A DNA stretch of 9,594 bases from Candidatus Aminicenantota bacterium (GCA_030614645.1 JAUWTR010000031.1:1-9594), one strand, 5' to 3'. Counted from the stretch's first letter, positions 1 to 7,733 are shown. Notes: generated by a model from the sequence alone, not told the origin. Program-made: numbers and translations.

Positions 1-12
1 AAAACGAAATGG

Positions 13-105
13 TTAAGTGTTTATTCGCAGATTAAGTGTAAAATATTGATTTAAAAAGTGGTATAATACATATCGACATCTTTTATGAATAGTTCAGGTT
101 AGTGT
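13..105. repeat. Three short direct repeats around the first promoter
   Basis: TTAAGTGT occurs exactly at 13-20 and again at 32-39 (19-base offset), and a one-base-shorter variant GGTTAGTGT lies at 97-105. The first two copies sit just upstream of the extended -10 at 59-67 and the third lies in the presumed leader. They could be binding sites for a regulator of the downstream gene run, but 8-mers in AT-rich DNA recur easily and the first bases may still belong to the end of a preceding gene. Confidence 0.25.
59..67 (+). promoter_or_regulatory. Extended -10 promoter for the WHy-glycosyltransferase-nitroreductase run
   Basis: TGGTATAAT is a perfect extended -10 (TG, one base, TATAAT at 62-67). 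The position expected for a -35 with a 17-base spacer (39-44, TAAAAT) is a poor match, which is usual for extended -10 promoters. A start near base 74 would give a leader of about 67 bases to the ATG at 141. The bases before it hold no recognisable gene; two plus-strand frames are open from base 1 to stops at about 33 and 54, so the tail of a preceding gene is possible but cannot be shown. Confidence 0.55.
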
Positions 106-140
106 ATCCTTGGTATTTAACTTTGATAGAGAGGAAAAAT

Positions 141-986
141 ATGCTCAAAAGAATATGTCTATTCTTTATGGCTTTATTTATTATTTCTAGTTCTGTTCTC
201 TTCTCAAAACTTAATGATGATATAAATATTTCTCTAAAAGAAAAGCAGGTTCAGGAGTTAAGCCAGGATGGACTTACCTTAGTTTTTTATGTAGATATAA
301 CCAATTCATCTTCTAAGACATATTACCTTTCCGGATACAGTTACCGATTTCTTGTAGATCAAAAAGAGTATATCCGCCTCAAGACTCCCCTTGAGCAAGG
401 AATAAAGATCGAGGCTTTAAGCAACACTCTTATTGCTCTGCCTGTGAAGATCACCTATGATCTTCTGTTCAATGCAATAAGTGGATTGAGACAAATAAAA
501 ATAGGGCAGTGTTATATTATGGGAGAAATGGCTTTTTCTGATGGCAGAAGAAATAAAGGCCAGCTGTCATTTGCTTTTACAGGCGAATTTCCGATTTACA
601 AAGCTCTGGGAATAGAATTGAGGGCTTTAAAATCTAACACTTTGACCATTGGCGGAGCTGACCTGGATTTAGTTGCAAAAATAAGAAACCCAAACGGATT
701 TGAGATTTGGGCTGATAATATCAGTTATGAAATTATGTTCGGGGGACATCTCATTAAAGCAGGAAGGATCACAGAAGATATGGAGATCGGTGAGGGTGGT
801 GAGAAGGAAATTTCGATCTCTCTGTTGTTAAATTTTTTTGATGTAGGCAGGGATGTATACGCAATTCTCCAACAGGATTCTGTAAACTGTAATTTCGGGG
901 GAAAACTGGAACTAAGGACAGCATGGGGACGATTAACAGTTCCTTTTGAATTGCAGAAAAAAGTCCCGATCATTAAAACAAACTGA
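141..986 (+). CDS. Secreted or anchored tandem WHy-domain (LEA14-like) protein
   Basis: This is a 281-residue protein with a short basic N-terminus and a hydrophobic stretch at about residues 5-22, read as a signal peptide or a single membrane anchor; no lipobox cysteine is visible. The rest looks like two copies of the WHy/LEA14 beta-sandwich fold, about residues 30-150 and 155-272. The second copy carries the typical NPNGF turn (183-187) and the closing pattern of a beta-strand ending in TVPFE (266-270); the first copy has DITNSS (52-57) in the equivalent place and is more diverged. Bacterial WHy proteins are linked to stress or envelope roles, but no reaction is known, so the function is open. 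The ATG at 141 is chosen over one at 102 because GAGAGG lies just before it and the N-terminus then forms a clean signal sequence. It is first in a run with a glycosyltransferase and a nitroreductase. Confidence 0.7.
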   Translation: MLKRICLFFMALFIISSSVLFSKLNDDINISLKEKQVQELSQDGLTLVFYVDITNSSSKTYYLSGYSYRFLVDQKEYIRLKTPLEQGIKIEALSNTLIALPVKITYDLLFNAISGLRQIKIGQCYIMGEMAFSDGRRNKGQLSFAFTGEFPIYKALGIELRALKSNTLTIGGADLDLVAKIRNPNGFEIWADNISYEIMFGGHLIKAGRITEDMEIGEGGEKEISISLLLNFFDVGRDVYAILQQDSVNCNFGGKLELRTAWGRLTVPFELQKKVPIIKTN

Positions 987-995
987 TCATCCTGA

Positions 996-1853
996 ATGAC
1001 TCCCCTTCAATCAACAATGATAAGCATAATAATTCCCACTTTTAATCGGGCTGGGTATCTTCGGGAGGCGATCCAATCAGTGCTGGAGCAGGATTATTTC
1101 TCTGAAAATCCTTACCCAGGCACTTATGAACTTCTTATAGTGGATGATGGTTCAAGTGATAATACTAAAGATGTAGTTGGTTCTTTTGGAAAAAAGGTTA
1201 ACTATTCCTTTCAAAAGAACAAGGGAGTAAGCTCGGCTCGGAACCGTGGCCTGAATTTAACAAAAGGTGAATTTGTTGCTTTTCTTGACTCAGATGACCT
1301 CTGGAAGAAACAGAAGCTTACTGCTCAAATGGCTTTTATGTTTGACCACCCGGAGGCTATGATCTGCTGTACGGAAGAAATCTGGATTCGTAAAGGAATT
1401 TTTGTAAACCCCAGAAAGAAACACCGCAAATATTCCGGATGGATATTTGATAAAGTCCTCCCCCTTTGCCTATTAAGCCTTTCTTCAGCTTTATTCCGCA
1501 GGGAACTTTTTGAAAAGATCGGCATTTTTGATGAAAAACTACCAGTTTGTGAAGATTATGACCTGGGAATCAGAATAGCCCAGAAATATAAGATGCATTT
1601 TATATCTGAACCGCTTATTGTCAAGCGGGGTGGCCACATAGATCAGCTTTCTAAAAAATATTGGGGTATGGACAGGTTTAGAGTAAGAGCTTTGGAAAAG
1701 GCTATCTGCCTGGACCTAACCTCGCAACAGAAACAGCAGGTCAAGCAGGAGATGGTTAAAAAATGCAAGATCTTGGTCAAAGGTTTTGAAAAACGCAACA
1801 AAAACATTGAGGCTGAGAAGTATTATAGTATAATGAATAAGTATGGTTTATAG
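996..1853 (+). CDS. Family 2 glycosyltransferase (GT-A fold)
   Basis: The 285-residue protein has the usual GT2 layout: the N-terminal strand ISIIIPTFNR (9-18), the nucleotide-binding VDDGSSDNT (49-57), the KGVSSARNRG segment (76-85), the metal-binding DSDD (98-101) in the FLDSDDLW context, and a CEDYDL stretch (185-190) where the catalytic base of inverting GT2 enzymes is expected. It should transfer a sugar from a nucleotide-sugar donor at the cytoplasmic side, probably for a surface polysaccharide or glycan. The acceptor and sugar are unknown. No membrane segment is evident, and the lysine-rich tail (about 245-270) may be a helix near the membrane. Start choice is uncertain: neither the ATG at 996 nor the one at 1017 has a clear Shine-Dalgarno site, and the 9-base distance from the previous stop allows translational coupling. 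Starting at 1017 would trim seven residues and lose no motif. Confidence 0.9.
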   Translation: MTPLQSTMISIIIPTFNRAGYLREAIQSVLEQDYFSENPYPGTYELLIVDDGSSDNTKDVVGSFGKKVNYSFQKNKGVSSARNRGLNLTKGEFVAFLDSDDLWKKQKLTAQMAFMFDHPEAMICCTEEIWIRKGIFVNPRKKHRKYSGWIFDKVLPLCLLSLSSALFRRELFEKIGIFDEKLPVCEDYDLGIRIAQKYKMHFISEPLIVKRGGHIDQLSKKYWGMDRFRVRALEKAICLDLTSQQKQQVKQEMVKKCKILVKGFEKRNKNIEAEKYYSIMNKYGL

Positions 1854-1857
1854 GAGG
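1852..1857 (+). promoter_or_regulatory. Shine-Dalgarno site overlapping a stop codon
   Basis: AGGAGG lies four bases before the ATG at 1862 and its first two bases belong to the TAG stop of the glycosyltransferase (1851-1853). A ribosome terminating there sits on the next gene's binding site, so the two genes are probably translated together. Confidence 0.75.
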
Positions 1858-1861
1858 AAAA

Positions 1862-2377
1862 ATGAGTATTCTGAATATTATAAAAACCCGCCGCAGCACC
1901 CGCAAATATAAACAGACTCCTATTCCTGAAGATGTGTTCTTACGGGTGATAGAAGCTGCTCGCCTGGCTCCTTCAGGCAAGAATTTTCAACCTTGGAAAT
2001 TTATTATAGTTAAAAAGCAGGCTTTAAAAGAAAAATTGGCCGAGGCTTCCAGGGGGCAGAAATTTATTGCCCAGGCGGCTGTTGTTATTGTTGCCTGCGC
2101 TTACCCTGAACAAAGTTATCAAAACCAGGGGAATTATATGCAGTCCTGGTCAATTGATGTGACCTGTGCCCTGGACCACCTTATGCTTCAAGCTCAGGAA
2201 GAGGGCCTGGGAACCTGCTGGATAGGAGCTTTTGAAGAAGAGAAAGTTAAGCCGATTCTGAATATTCCGGATAATGTAAAGGTGTTGGCGTTAACTCCCT
2301 TGGGTTATCCGGATGAAGAGCCGCGTGACCGGGGAAGGAAGCCTCTAGCAGAGATCATTTCATATGATTCCTATTAA
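1862..2377 (+). CDS. Nitroreductase-family FMN oxidoreductase
   Basis: This 171-residue protein is a short member of the nitroreductase (NTR) flavoprotein family, which acts as FMN-dependent homodimers with NAD(P)H. Visible marks are the N-terminal RRSTRKY (10-16), whose arginines and serine bind the FMN phosphate; APSGKNFQPW (36-45), the family signature; GLGTCWIGAF (115-124), near the flavin and dimer interface; and PLGYP (146-150) followed by an arginine-rich stretch before the C-terminus. Family members reduce nitroaromatics, quinones, enones or iodotyrosine, or act in cofactor synthesis, and the sequence alone does not say which applies. It lacks the longer insertions of NfsA/NfsB-type enzymes. 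It is last in the three-gene run, behind a strong AGGAGG, and ends 4 bases from the converging outer-membrane protein gene. Confidence 0.88.
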   Translation: MSILNIIKTRRSTRKYKQTPIPEDVFLRVIEAARLAPSGKNFQPWKFIIVKKQALKEKLAEASRGQKFIAQAAVVIVACAYPEQSYQNQGNYMQSWSIDVTCALDHLMLQAQEEGLGTCWIGAFEEEKVKPILNIPDNVKVLALTPLGYPDEEPRDRGRKPLAEIISYDSY

Positions 2378-2381
2378 ATGT

Positions 2382-3134
2382 TTAGAACCAGTAATTTATT
2401 CCGATGGAAATTTGATATCCGCTTAGATCGAAAGGTTCGAAACCTTCGAATCCTTGGTCTCCTGAAAAACTCCCCTTAGCGATATTGTATTTAAATTCTG
2501 CTTCAATACTGATACGATTGGCTAGAGGAACCATAAATCCGCCGAAAGCATGGAATCCAAAAGAAATTTTACTTTCTTCTCTGGCATCAACTTGATATAT
2601 CGGATAAATATCCACCTGTTCAACAGGATCCCACCATTCGTCTGAGAAATCGATCATATCTCCCTGCATTGTCACTGTCCAGATATACATTCCTGCTCCA
2701 CCTCCTACATAGGGAATGATCTTGCCGGTCCTTCCCATAGGGGTCAGCTTTAAAGATACCTGTACAGGAGTGTTGGATACAGAAAATACATGGCTGGGAT
2801 AGAAGTCTCCTTCATATATATCAGGGTAGGCCCAGTCTCCGTCCAGGTCACTGTATCCTACATAGTCAAGATATGTGCCGACTTTTTTCTTTGTGTATCC
2901 GTCTACACTAAACTGAAAACTGATTTCATTAGTAAGGAAATATTCATAAGCAAAACTAAAGCTGGAGTTTTGAAAATTTGACTTTGTTAAATCCAAATTT
3001 TCAAATTCAATATCCCATAGGTCGCTTTGAGCCCGGGGGATAAAGTATCCTACGCGGAATGAGACGATATCTGAAAATGCCAGACCTGTAGCCATAAACA
3101 TAAGCATAAAAAAGATAATCAAATATTTTTTCAT
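2382..3134 (-). CDS. Small outer-membrane beta-barrel protein, function unknown
   Basis: The 250-residue product has a classic signal peptide (MKK, hydrophobic core at 4-19, probable cut near residue 21 before DIVSF). The mature part alternates hydrophobic and polar residues in many short strands, with a glycine-rich strand IIPYVGGGAGMY (139-150), a second at FGFHAFGGF (192-200) and a final strand YQISIGINYWF ending in phenylalanine, the C-terminal signature recognised by the BAM complex. This suggests a roughly eight-stranded barrel of the OmpW/OmpA-like type. Predicted loops are very acidic (for example about 97-110 and 161-175). Residues 228-236 form three GFE/GFE/PFD units just before the last strand. 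The ATG at 3134 is chosen over one at 3185 because AGAAGGAG lies 8 bases before it and it gives the signal peptide. It is a single-gene unit with its own promoter. I cannot name the family or ligand. Confidence 0.75.
   Translation of the reverse strand: MKKYLIIFFMLMFMATGLAFSDIVSFRVGYFIPRAQSDLWDIEFENLDLTKSNFQNSSFSFAYEYFLTNEISFQFSVDGYTKKKVGTYLDYVGYSDLDGDWAYPDIYEGDFYPSHVFSVSNTPVQVSLKLTPMGRTGKIIPYVGGGAGMYIWTVTMQGDMIDFSDEWWDPVEQVDIYPIYQVDAREESKISFGFHAFGGFMVPLANRISIEAEFKYNIAKGSFSGDQGFEGFEPFDLSGYQISIGINYWF
2427..2453 (-). repeat. Three 9-base in-gene repeats encoding GFE-GFE-PFD
   Basis: Three adjacent 9-base units read, on the coding strand, GGATTCGAA, GGTTTCGAA and CCTTTCGAT. They encode three aromatic-acidic tripeptides before the last beta-strand of the barrel protein. 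The TTCGAA palindrome also produces an AAGGTT-CGA-AACCTT inverted repeat at 2432-2446. Confidence 0.6.
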
Positions 3135-3209
3135 TTTTTTTTCTCCTTCTATCACATGTAATGCAAAAAGTGTGCCATAATCCAAAAAGTTATTTCCAGA
3201 GGAAATACT

Positions 3210-3238
3210 ATAATAATATTGTTCAGAAAAAAGGTCAA
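3210..3238 (-). promoter_or_regulatory. Promoter of the outer-membrane protein gene
   Basis: On the minus strand TTGACC (3238-3233) is separated by 17 bases from TATTAT (3215-3210), a good sigma-70-type match (5/6 and 5/6). Transcription would start near 3203, giving a leader of about 70 bases before the ATG at 3134. Confidence 0.6.
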
Positions 3239-3288
3239 TTGTCCTTTTTTCAACATACTATCCTGTTATATGGTAAAATAGGAAGGTA

Positions 3289-3927
3289 ATGTTGAAAACA
3301 AAGATACTTAATATTGATCCAGAAGAAATTGAAGAAGATAAACTTGAGGTGGCGTGCAAAATTCTCAGAAAAGAAGGTATTGTTGTCTATCCTACAGAGA
3401 CTTATTATGGTCTAGGCGCCGGCTGTTTTTTTAGCAATGCTGTTAAACAGATATATGGCCTAAAAAAAAGAGATGATGATAAACCTATGTCGATTGTGAT
3501 TTCAGATATTGGCATGCTAAGCAATATTGCTGCTGAGGTGCCTCCGCTTTTTCCGGCCTTGGCTGCTGATTTTTGGCCGGGACCGTTAACGATGATCTTC
3601 AAAGCAACGCCGCAAATACCCCAGGAGCTGCTGGGAGGAGGCAATACAGTCGGGGTTCGCCTTCCTTCTCATCCCTGGCTGAGAGCTTTGGTCAAGTGCG
3701 CCGGCTTTCCCTTAATTGCAACGAGTGCTAATGTGTCTGGGCAGAAAGAGATAAGTGAGCCGGATAAAGTTATAAATGAGTTTGAAGGAAGAGTCGATTT
3801 GATAGTAAATGGGGGAAAAACGGGTGGGAAGTCTCCCTCCTCAGTGATAGACCTTAGTACAGATAATCCTAAAATATTAAGAGATGGGGCTATTCCTGCT
3901 TCAGAACTTAAAAAATATCTAAGCTGA
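3289..3927 (+). CDS. tsaC: Threonylcarbamoyl-AMP synthase (TsaC/YrdC type)
   Basis: This 212-residue cytoplasmic enzyme should make threonylcarbamoyl-AMP from threonine, bicarbonate and ATP, the first step of the universal t6A modification at position 37 of ANN-decoding tRNAs. The YrdC fold motifs are all present: PTETYYGLG (35-43), KKRDDDKP (59-66), PGPLT (97-101), GVRLPSHP (122-129), ATSANVSG (144-151), SSVIDL (184-189) and ILRDG (196-200). The protein ends there, so it is the short TsaC form without the extra Sua5 C-terminal domain. The start is ATG 3289, preceded by AGGAAGG at 3280-3286; the next codon is TTG, which would sit better spaced from that site and differs by one residue. It stands alone, divergent from the outer-membrane protein gene and convergent with metG. 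TsaD, TsaB and TsaE are not in the window. Confidence 0.93.
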   Translation: MLKTKILNIDPEEIEEDKLEVACKILRKEGIVVYPTETYYGLGAGCFFSNAVKQIYGLKKRDDDKPMSIVISDIGMLSNIAAEVPPLFPALAADFWPGPLTMIFKATPQIPQELLGGGNTVGVRLPSHPWLRALVKCAGFPLIATSANVSGQKEISEPDKVINEFEGRVDLIVNGGKTGGKSPSSVIDLSTDNPKILRDGAIPASELKKYLS

Positions 3928-4069
3928 CACCTCTTTTCTATAACTGTTTTAAATAATGGGCTCATCACGGTTTTTGATACCTGGATTATTAATTTAGAAA
4001 GTATAAGATGCGTTAAAAATCTGAAGCGAGCGTATCCATACCCAACAGCTTTATCTTGTTCTTATCCGT
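3928..4069. other. Convergent intergenic spacer without a clear terminator
   Basis: These 142 bases separate the 3' ends of tsaC (plus) and metG (minus). I looked for a GC-rich stem followed by a T-run in either direction and found none that is convincing; only a weak GTAT-CC-ATAC dyad is visible around 4032-4041. No open frame with a ribosome binding site is seen. Termination may be Rho-dependent or occur by a structure too irregular to spot by eye. Confidence 0.5.
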
Positions 4070-5980
4070 TCATTTCACCTTCGAGCCTGTAGGTACATCA
4101 TCTCCAAAAAACGGCACAATAGCGCTTCCGTCTTTCATTTCTGCTGCCAACAACATGGCCTGAGATTCAATACCGCGGATAATGGTTGGTTTCAGGTTGG
4201 CTATTATAATTGGTTTTTTCCCTACCAGGTCATCAGCTTCATAGGTGTCAGCGATACCTGAGATCATCTGGCGGGTTTCACCCCCTATATCAACTTCCAT
4301 TTTAATAAGTTTTTTGGTGCCTTCCACTTTTTCAGCCTTTATGATCTCTCCTACTCTTAGGTCCATTTTTTTAAATTCGTCAAATGTAAGGTAGTCCATT
4401 TTTTTCTCCTCTTCTTTAAGAAAGTCTTTAAGCTCGACCCTGGGGAACAGAGGCTTAGTTCTCTGTATTTTTTGGCCAAGCTTAAAATCCTCAAATTCAA
4501 GCTCAGCAAAGGATTGATCTGGAATAGATTTCTCTTCTCCCAATAGGGCCCATATTTTATCTGCTGATTCAGGCATAACCGGATAAACAAAATATGCGAT
4601 AGTCCTAATTGCGGCTGCGGCCTGAAAAAGAATGCGGGCCAGCCGCTTCTTTTTTGATTCATCTTTAGCCAACTTCCAGGGCTCGCTGTCTGCCAGGTAT
4701 TTATTGACTAAGTTAATATATACCCATGTTTCTTCCAGGGCTTTGTTTATAGCGAATTCCTCATAAGAGGCGGTTACTTTATCTTTGCAGGTGATAAACT
4801 CTGCTTTGAGCTTGTTATCGGTCTCGTTTTCATCATCCATTTCTATGATCTTTCCAGAAAAATATTTGTGGATCATAGTAAGAGTGCGCTGTACTAGATT
4901 GCCCAGGTCATTTGCCAGGTCAGAATTCACCCGGTGAATAAAGCCTTCATGAGAGAAATTTCCGTCCAATCCGATAGGGATTTCTCGCAGGAGAAAGTAT
5001 CTGAGAGGGTCAGTACCAAAAGTATCAAGAATAAGGTGAGGGTCCAATACGTTTCCTTTGGATTTTGACATCTTTGTTTTGTCTTTAAGCCACCAACCAT
5101 GACCGAATACTGTTCCGGGCAAAGGAAAACCGCCTGCCATTAGAAAGGCCGGCCAGAATACTGCGTGGAAGCGGAGTATATCTTTGCCAATAAGGTGGAC
5201 ATCCGGAGGCCAGAATTTATTATATAACTCAGGGTTCCAGTCATAGCCGATCCCTGTTAAGTAGTTGTGTAAGGCATCGAACCAGACATATATTGAATGA
5301 TCAGGATCGTCTGGTACTGGAATGCCCCACTTTACAGTAGTGCGTGTTATACTCAAGTCTTTAAGCCCCTGTTCCACGAAGCTTTTAATTTCGTTCATGC
5401 GGCTTTTTGGCCGGATAAAATGGGGATTTTTTTTATAATGATCGAGCAGGGGCTTTTGATAGGCAGAAAGTTTGAAAAAGTAGCATTCTTCAGATACTTT
5501 TCCAGCCTGCTCTCCACAATCCGGACAAATCTTGTTACCTTCCTTTTCCAGAGGGATATCATCGGAAATAAAGTTTTCACAGGATACACAATAATACCCT
5601 TCATAAACGCCTTTATATATATCTCCCTTATCCTTTAATTTCTGAAATATTTTCTGCACTCCTTTCTCGTGGGAAGATTGAGTTGTCCGGATAAAATAAT
5701 CATAGGAGATATTTAAAGCCTTCCATAGGTTCTTAAATCTTCCTACTACCTGGTCTGCGAGTTCAATCGGTTTTATTCCTTTGGCTTCTGCCCGCTTTTC
5801 GATTTTTTGTCCATGTTCGTCAGTTCCTGTGAGAAAAAACACCTCATTTCCGGTAAGTTTTTTATAACGGCATATGGCATCAGTGATAATAGTTGTGTAG
5901 GCATGTCCGATATGAGGAATATCATTTACATAATAAATCGGGGTTGTGATGTAGAATCTATTCTTAGACTTCTCTGCCAC
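4070..5980 (-). CDS. metG: Methionyl-tRNA synthetase with fused C-terminal tRNA-binding domain
   Basis: The 636-residue enzyme charges tRNA-Met (initiator and elongator) with methionine using ATP. The class I Rossmann core carries HIGH (23-26) and KMSKS (303-307). The connecting insertion has one zinc knuckle, C131/C134 and C152/C155, as in the single-zinc type. The helical anticodon-binding domain covers about 345-510 and includes the NDLGNLVQR segment (357-365). After a charged linker (about 518-528) comes a complete Trbp111/EMAP-type OB-fold (about 533-636), with LRVGEI (541-546) and NLKP (595-598), which binds tRNA and promotes dimerisation. The start is GTG at 5980-5978: AGGAGG lies 8 bases before it and the protein then begins nine residues before the first core strand. 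It is the last gene of the operon, overlapping the 3' end of folE by 17 bases, so its translation is probably coupled to folE. Confidence 0.96.
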   Translation of the reverse strand: MAEKSKNRFYITTPIYYVNDIPHIGHAYTTIITDAICRYKKLTGNEVFFLTGTDEHGQKIEKRAEAKGIKPIELADQVVGRFKNLWKALNISYDYFIRTTQSSHEKGVQKIFQKLKDKGDIYKGVYEGYYCVSCENFISDDIPLEKEGNKICPDCGEQAGKVSEECYFFKLSAYQKPLLDHYKKNPHFIRPKSRMNEIKSFVEQGLKDLSITRTTVKWGIPVPDDPDHSIYVWFDALHNYLTGIGYDWNPELYNKFWPPDVHLIGKDILRFHAVFWPAFLMAGGFPLPGTVFGHGWWLKDKTKMSKSKGNVLDPHLILDTFGTDPLRYFLLREIPIGLDGNFSHEGFIHRVNSDLANDLGNLVQRTLTMIHKYFSGKIIEMDDENETDNKLKAEFITCKDKVTASYEEFAINKALEETWVYINLVNKYLADSEPWKLAKDESKKKRLARILFQAAAAIRTIAYFVYPVMPESADKIWALLGEEKSIPDQSFAELEFEDFKLGQKIQRTKPLFPRVELKDFLKEEEKKMDYLTFDEFKKMDLRVGEIIKAEKVEGTKKLIKMEVDIGGETRQMISGIADTYEADDLVGKKPIIIANLKPTIIRGIESQAMLLAAEMKDGSAIVPFFGDDVPTGSKVK

Positions 5981-6545
5981 CGTAAAAGCCTCCTCTTATT
6001 AAGGTCATAGCTTCAGCCCGGGTTGCGTCATGGGTTCGAAAAGATCCTCTAACAGCGGAAGTTACTGTCAGACATCTGGGTTTTTTAGCTCCCCGCATTG
6101 ACATACACATGTGTTCGGCCTCGATAACGACCATGACACCCAAAGGTTTTAACGTTTCATTTATTAGGTCAGCGATTTCTTTAGTGAGCCTTTCCTGGAC
6201 CTGTAGCCTGCGGGTAAAAGTCTCGACTACCCGGGCTATCTTGCTTAGGCCGACAATTCGGCCTCCTTTTGGGATATATGCAACATGGGCCACTCCGGCA
6301 AATGGAAGTAAATGGTGCTCGCACATAGAGTAGAGAGGAATATTTTTGATCAGGACCATTTCGTCGTGTTTTTCGCCTTTAATCGGCTGGAGATATTTGG
6401 CTGGATTTTCCTTTATGCCGCCCAGAATTTCTTCAAACATATCAGCGACCCTGGCCGGGGTTTTTTGTATGCCGGGTCTTTGAGTGTCTTCTTCTATTCC
6501 CTCTAGGATAAGCTTGACTCCTTTTTCGATCTTCTTTTTATCCAC
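5964..6545 (-). CDS. folE: GTP cyclohydrolase I
   Basis: This 193-residue enzyme converts GTP to 7,8-dihydroneopterin triphosphate plus formate, the entry step for folate and, in many bacteria, for queuosine or biopterin. The catalytic zinc site is complete: C75 and H78 in MCEHHLLPF (74-82) and C147 in EHMCMSMRG (144-152). The substrate region [10 protein letters not shown] (98-107) and the hallmark QVQERLT (115-121) are present. Length fits the zinc-dependent type I family; the N-terminal helix region is short, as in many bacteria. The start is GTG at 6545-6543, supported by TAAGGAGA 5 bases upstream; no ATG lies nearby and the N-terminus [10 protein letters not shown] fits the family. The larC stop codon overlaps this ribosome binding site. 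The last codons of folE contain the Shine-Dalgarno site of metG. Which pterin product the cell makes cannot be told from this window. Confidence 0.97.
   Translation of the reverse strand: MDKKKIEKGVKLILEGIEEDTQRPGIQKTPARVADMFEEILGGIKENPAKYLQPIKGEKHDEMVLIKNIPLYSMCEHHLLPFAGVAHVAYIPKGGRIVGLSKIARVVETFTRRLQVQERLTKEIADLINETLKPLGVMVVIEAEHMCMSMRGAKKPRCLTVTSAVRGSFRTHDATRAEAMTLIRGGFYGGREV
5989..5994 (-). promoter_or_regulatory. metG Shine-Dalgarno site inside folE
   Basis: AGGAGG on the minus strand, 8 bases before the metG GTG, lies inside the last folE codons for Arg-Gly-Gly. It supports the GTG start and the 17-base gene overlap. Confidence 0.75.
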
Positions 6546-6550
6546 TTGAT

Positions 6551-6558
6551 TCTCCTTA
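6551..6558 (-). promoter_or_regulatory. folE Shine-Dalgarno site overlapping the larC stop
   Basis: TAAGGAGA on the minus strand contains the larC stop codon TAA (6558-6556) and is the ribosome binding site 5 bases before the folE GTG. It decides the non-ATG start and implies coupled translation. Confidence 0.75.
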
Positions 6559-7731
6559 GTTTTTCCTTATTTTATTATACTCGCTTATTGCAAGTTCTAT
6601 GATTTTTTTTACTGGAACCTGCTTTTTTTCAGCTATCTTCCGGCATACGGAAAATTCAGGCTGGATATTCACTTCTTTGCCCTTAAGAAGGGAAACTTTA
6701 ACGTCTAATTCTTCTCCCAGAACGTTTATTTTTTTTATGCTGCGTTCGAGTATCCTGCGTTCGACCGGGAAATAACGGACTCCGATCGAAGTTGTCTCTT
6801 CAAAGACTGCCTGGACAAGAGTATTTATTTTTTCAGATGTTGTCAGGATCGTTATTTTTGTTGCTAAGCGGTTTTTTTTCATGATAATGGGAGTAAAAAA
6901 TACATCAAGAGCTCCCATTTTAAAAGCCTTCTCCAGGAAAAAAGCAAGGATTTGAGGATTAGCGTCATCAATATTTGTCTCGATCTGGAAGAGTTTTTTT
7001 TCTGAGCTGAAATTTTTAACTTCACCATAAAAAAGTCTCAGAATATTGGGATAACCAGGGAAGTCTCGTTCTCCGGCCCCGCAGCCTATTTTTTTATAAC
7101 AAAGCTCCGGGAAAGAGAGGAACTTTTTTGCCATAGTTAAGATTATAGCCGCTCCTGTTGGGGTGGTTAATTCTTCTTTTATCCCGGCAGAATAAACTGG
7201 GATGCTGCTTAAGATTTCGGCTACAGCCGGGGGGGGTACAGGCAGGATTCCATGGGAAGTATTAACACTGCCTGCTCCTATATTCAGAGGAGATGAAAAA
7301 ATATCGCTGATCTTCAGGTTTTCAATCAGAAAACAGGTGCCGACTATGTCTATGATCGCATCATCTGCTCCGGCTTCATGCAGATGACACTCCTGGAAAG
7401 AATGTCCATGTACTTTGGATTCTGCTTTAAATAATGTTTTGAATATGTTAAGGGAATTCTCTTTAACAGCCTGAGAAAAAATGCTCTTTTTTATCAGAGT
7501 TTCAATATCGCTCCATTTTCTTGTGAGCTTTTCTTTTCTCCGGACCTCAACATCTACTTTTAAAGCGCGCAAAGAGGATCTTTTTGTCTCCTTGACTGAG
7601 ATTTTAACAGGAAGATCCAGAGTGCTCATTTTTTCTTTAAACACAGATACATCTGCTCCCAGGTCGAGTAAAGCACCAAGCATCATATCCCCGCTGATTC
7701 CAGACGAGCCATCAACATATATATAGTGCAT
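6556..7731 (-). CDS. larC: Nickel-pincer cofactor nickel insertase LarC
   Basis: The 391-residue protein belongs to the LarC (former DUF111) family. In the lactate racemase system LarC is a CTP-dependent cyclometallase that puts nickel into the pyridinium dithiocarboxylate precursor made by LarB and LarE. Family marks are the N-terminal [19 protein letters not shown] (4-22), HLHEAG (116-121), the [11 protein letters not shown] stretch (159-169), TPTGAA (190-195), GCGAGERDF (216-224), ETNIDD (251-256), PIIMKKNR (281-288) and ETTSIGVR (312-319). Both halves, split into larC1/larC2 by a programmed frameshift in Lactobacillus plantarum, are here in one frame. The ATG at 7731 follows AAGGA (10-base gap) and gives the conserved N-terminus. 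It starts 2 bases after the sirtuin stop. larA, larB and larE are not in the window, so its client enzyme is unknown. A run of eight C falls in the Pro-Pro-Pro codons (7229-7236). Confidence 0.93.
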   Translation of the reverse strand: MHYIYVDGSSGISGDMMLGALLDLGADVSVFKEKMSTLDLPVKISVKETKRSSLRALKVDVEVRRKEKLTRKWSDIETLIKKSIFSQAVKENSLNIFKTLFKAESKVHGHSFQECHLHEAGADDAIIDIVGTCFLIENLKISDIFSSPLNIGAGSVNTSHGILPVPPPAVAEILSSIPVYSAGIKEELTTPTGAAIILTMAKKFLSFPELCYKKIGCGAGERDFPGYPNILRLFYGEVKNFSSEKKLFQIETNIDDANPQILAFFLEKAFKMGALDVFFTPIIMKKNRLATKITILTTSEKINTLVQAVFEETTSIGVRYFPVERRILERSIKKINVLGEELDVKVSLLKGKEVNIQPEFSVCRKIAEKKQVPVKKIIELAISEYNKIRKN

Positions 7732-7733
7732 TT

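Noticed and set aside
3239..3279. Promoter for tsaC (TTGTCC, TTATAT or an extended -10 TGGTAAAAT at 3271-3279)
   Set aside because: Spacers are too long (21 bases) for the first pair, and the extended -10 would start transcription at about 3286, inside or after the ribosome binding site. tsaC must have a promoter here, but I cannot place it.
3405..3968. Minus-strand open frames opposite tsaC
   Set aside because: They mirror conserved TsaC motifs such as PGPLT and ATSANVSG; no ribosome binding site or domain is seen.
3928..4069. Bidirectional terminator between tsaC and metG
   Set aside because: No stem with a following T-run could be found on either strand; only a 4-base dyad is present.
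5297..5638. Plus-strand open frame of 113 codons inside metG
   Set aside because: It lies wholly antisense to conserved metG catalytic and zinc regions, lacks a clear ribosome binding site and shows no recognisable motif.
6556..7731. Split or frameshifted larC as in Lactobacillus plantarum
   Set aside because: One frame is open through all N- and C-terminal motifs, so no frameshift is needed for a full-length product.
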